From positions 1 through 62,417 of the forward strand of contig LZRT01000097.1 in the NCBI GenBank assembly GCA_002159075.1: a DNA stretch of 62,417 nt, read 5' to 3'. The notes beneath the pieces were generated by a model, which was not told the origin of the DNA, searched no databases, and was given only the letters and a program-made list of their open reading frames with translations. Source of the stretch: Bacillus thermozeamaize (GTDB taxonomy: Bacteria > Bacillota > Bacilli > ZCTH02-B2). The position numbers were made by a program, and so were the translations under genes. Position 1 is the stretch's first letter. Every line of letters starts with the position of its first letter. Positions 62,040 through 62,417 of the stretch are shown one piece after another.

Positions 62040-62417
62040 TTGACACTCCACACGGCTTGTGCCGTGGGATTCTCGGGAACAGCGACCCGACGGCCGCTTC
62101 TTGACCGAGCGATCTCCGTGTGTCCCACGGTTCAGTTGGCTATGCCAACAGGCGCAATCCTTCTTGCAAAATGTTCCTTGCCGCATTGATGTCCCTGTCG
62201 TGGTGAGCTCCACACTCTGGGCATGTCCATTCTCGCAATGCCAAATCTTTCACTTCCCGATTGCGATAGCCGCATCCGGGAGTGGAGCATAGCTGGCTGG
62301 AAGGAAAGGTTTTGCTGACGGCCACCACGGTGCGCCCGTACCAATCGGCCTTGTATTCCAGCATGGAACGGAACATGGCCCACGAGGCATCCGCGATTGT
62401 CTTTGCAAGGTGGCGGT
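62040..62417 (-). mobile_element. IS200/IS605-family element, right end and tnpB (5' part outside window)
   Basis: The right end reads, on the minus strand, a CCCACGGC-ACAA-GCCGTG subterminal hairpin (62048-62069 on the plus strand) followed by GGAGTGTCAA, ending at TCAA (TTGA at 62040-62043). This is the usual IS605-group right end, abutting the permease fragment directly. The rest of the element continues beyond the window. The region 62040-62139 plus the 3' end of tnpB is where the omega (reRNA) guide RNA is made in related elements. Confidence 0.85.
62140..62417 (-). CDS. tnpB: TnpB-type RNA-guided nuclease, C-terminal part
   Basis: Partial: 92 codons run off the window edge at 62417. 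The visible part begins [28 protein letters not shown] and contains the zinc finger [10 protein letters not shown]...CPECG and the last RuvC aspartate in [12 protein letters not shown], all typical of IS605-group TnpB (the ancestor group of Cas12). Because the first RuvC motifs are outside the window, catalytic completeness cannot be judged. No tnpA is visible. Confidence 0.92.
   Translation of the reverse strand, partial: RHLAKTIADASWAMFRSMLEYKADWYGRTVVAVSKTFPSSQLCSTPGCGYRNREVKDLALREWTCPECGAHHDRDINAARNILQEGLRLLA

Overview
The window reads as chromosomal DNA of a Gram-positive, spore-former-type Bacillota (Bacillales-like), probably aerobic and perhaps thermophilic, with moderately GC-rich genes. 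The evidence is a Bacillus-type 5S rRNA, strong AGGAGG ribosome binding sites with many GTG/TTG starts, a ctaCDEFG caa3 oxidase operon, a tatA-tatC-groES-groEL ... moxR-DUF58-transglutaminase-purine permease order as in Bacillus subtilis, a fadNAE operon with a FadR box, a CIRCE element, and IS605-type tnpB. I could not assign genus or species.

Layout. 1-180: end of an rRNA operon (5S) and its terminator. 200-4840: LysM/M14 peptidase on the minus strand and the glyoxylate shunt pair aceB-aceA. 4860-12710: a c-di-GMP riboswitch controlling an EAL phosphodiesterase, the caa3 cytochrome oxidase operon, then a PAS-GGDEF-EAL protein that overlaps a convergent cheW-like gene. 13190-24560: thioesterase, twin-arginine translocase, chaperonins, a broken serine-hydrolase gene, the MoxR/DUF58/transglutaminase set, and a purine permease behind a PurBox-like site and an attenuator. 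24570-30220: two metallopeptidases, a TauE/SafE permease, a YunD-type phosphoesterase, and tRNA-Ile/tRNA-Ala. 30290-37940: S-adenosylmethionine decarboxylase with a structured leader, the fatty-acid beta-oxidation operon, and an MFS transporter. 37980-40950: a small-gene region with a metallo-beta-lactamase-fold protein, a peroxiredoxin whose catalytic cysteine is an in-frame TGA (selenocysteine), a decayed second selenoprotein gene (GrdB/PrdB family), and two XRE-type regulators. 40950-61130: a roughly 20 kb cobalamin region. 61130-62417: an ABC-2 permease fragment cut by an IS200/IS605-family element whose tnpB runs off the window.

The cobalamin region has two adenosylcobalamin riboswitches. 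The first precedes cobalt uptake (cbiMNQO), cobalt insertion (cobN plus a fused I-D chelatase ATPase) and a PduO adenosyltransferase. The second precedes corrinoid uptake (btuFCD), nucleotide-loop assembly (cobT, cobU, cbiB, cobS, threonine-phosphate decarboxylase) and a second PduO. No corrin-ring methyltransferase genes are in the window.

The most notable observation is the pair of selenoprotein signals at 39.2-40.1 kb. One is an apparently intact one-Sec peroxiredoxin (Sec54) with an 11-bp candidate bacterial SECIS hairpin. Beside it is a truncated, frameshifted selenoprotein B relic that still carries its own UGA, a UxxC motif and a hairpin with a GGTC loop. No selA, selB, selC or selD gene is in the window, so decoding capacity must be checked elsewhere in the genome.
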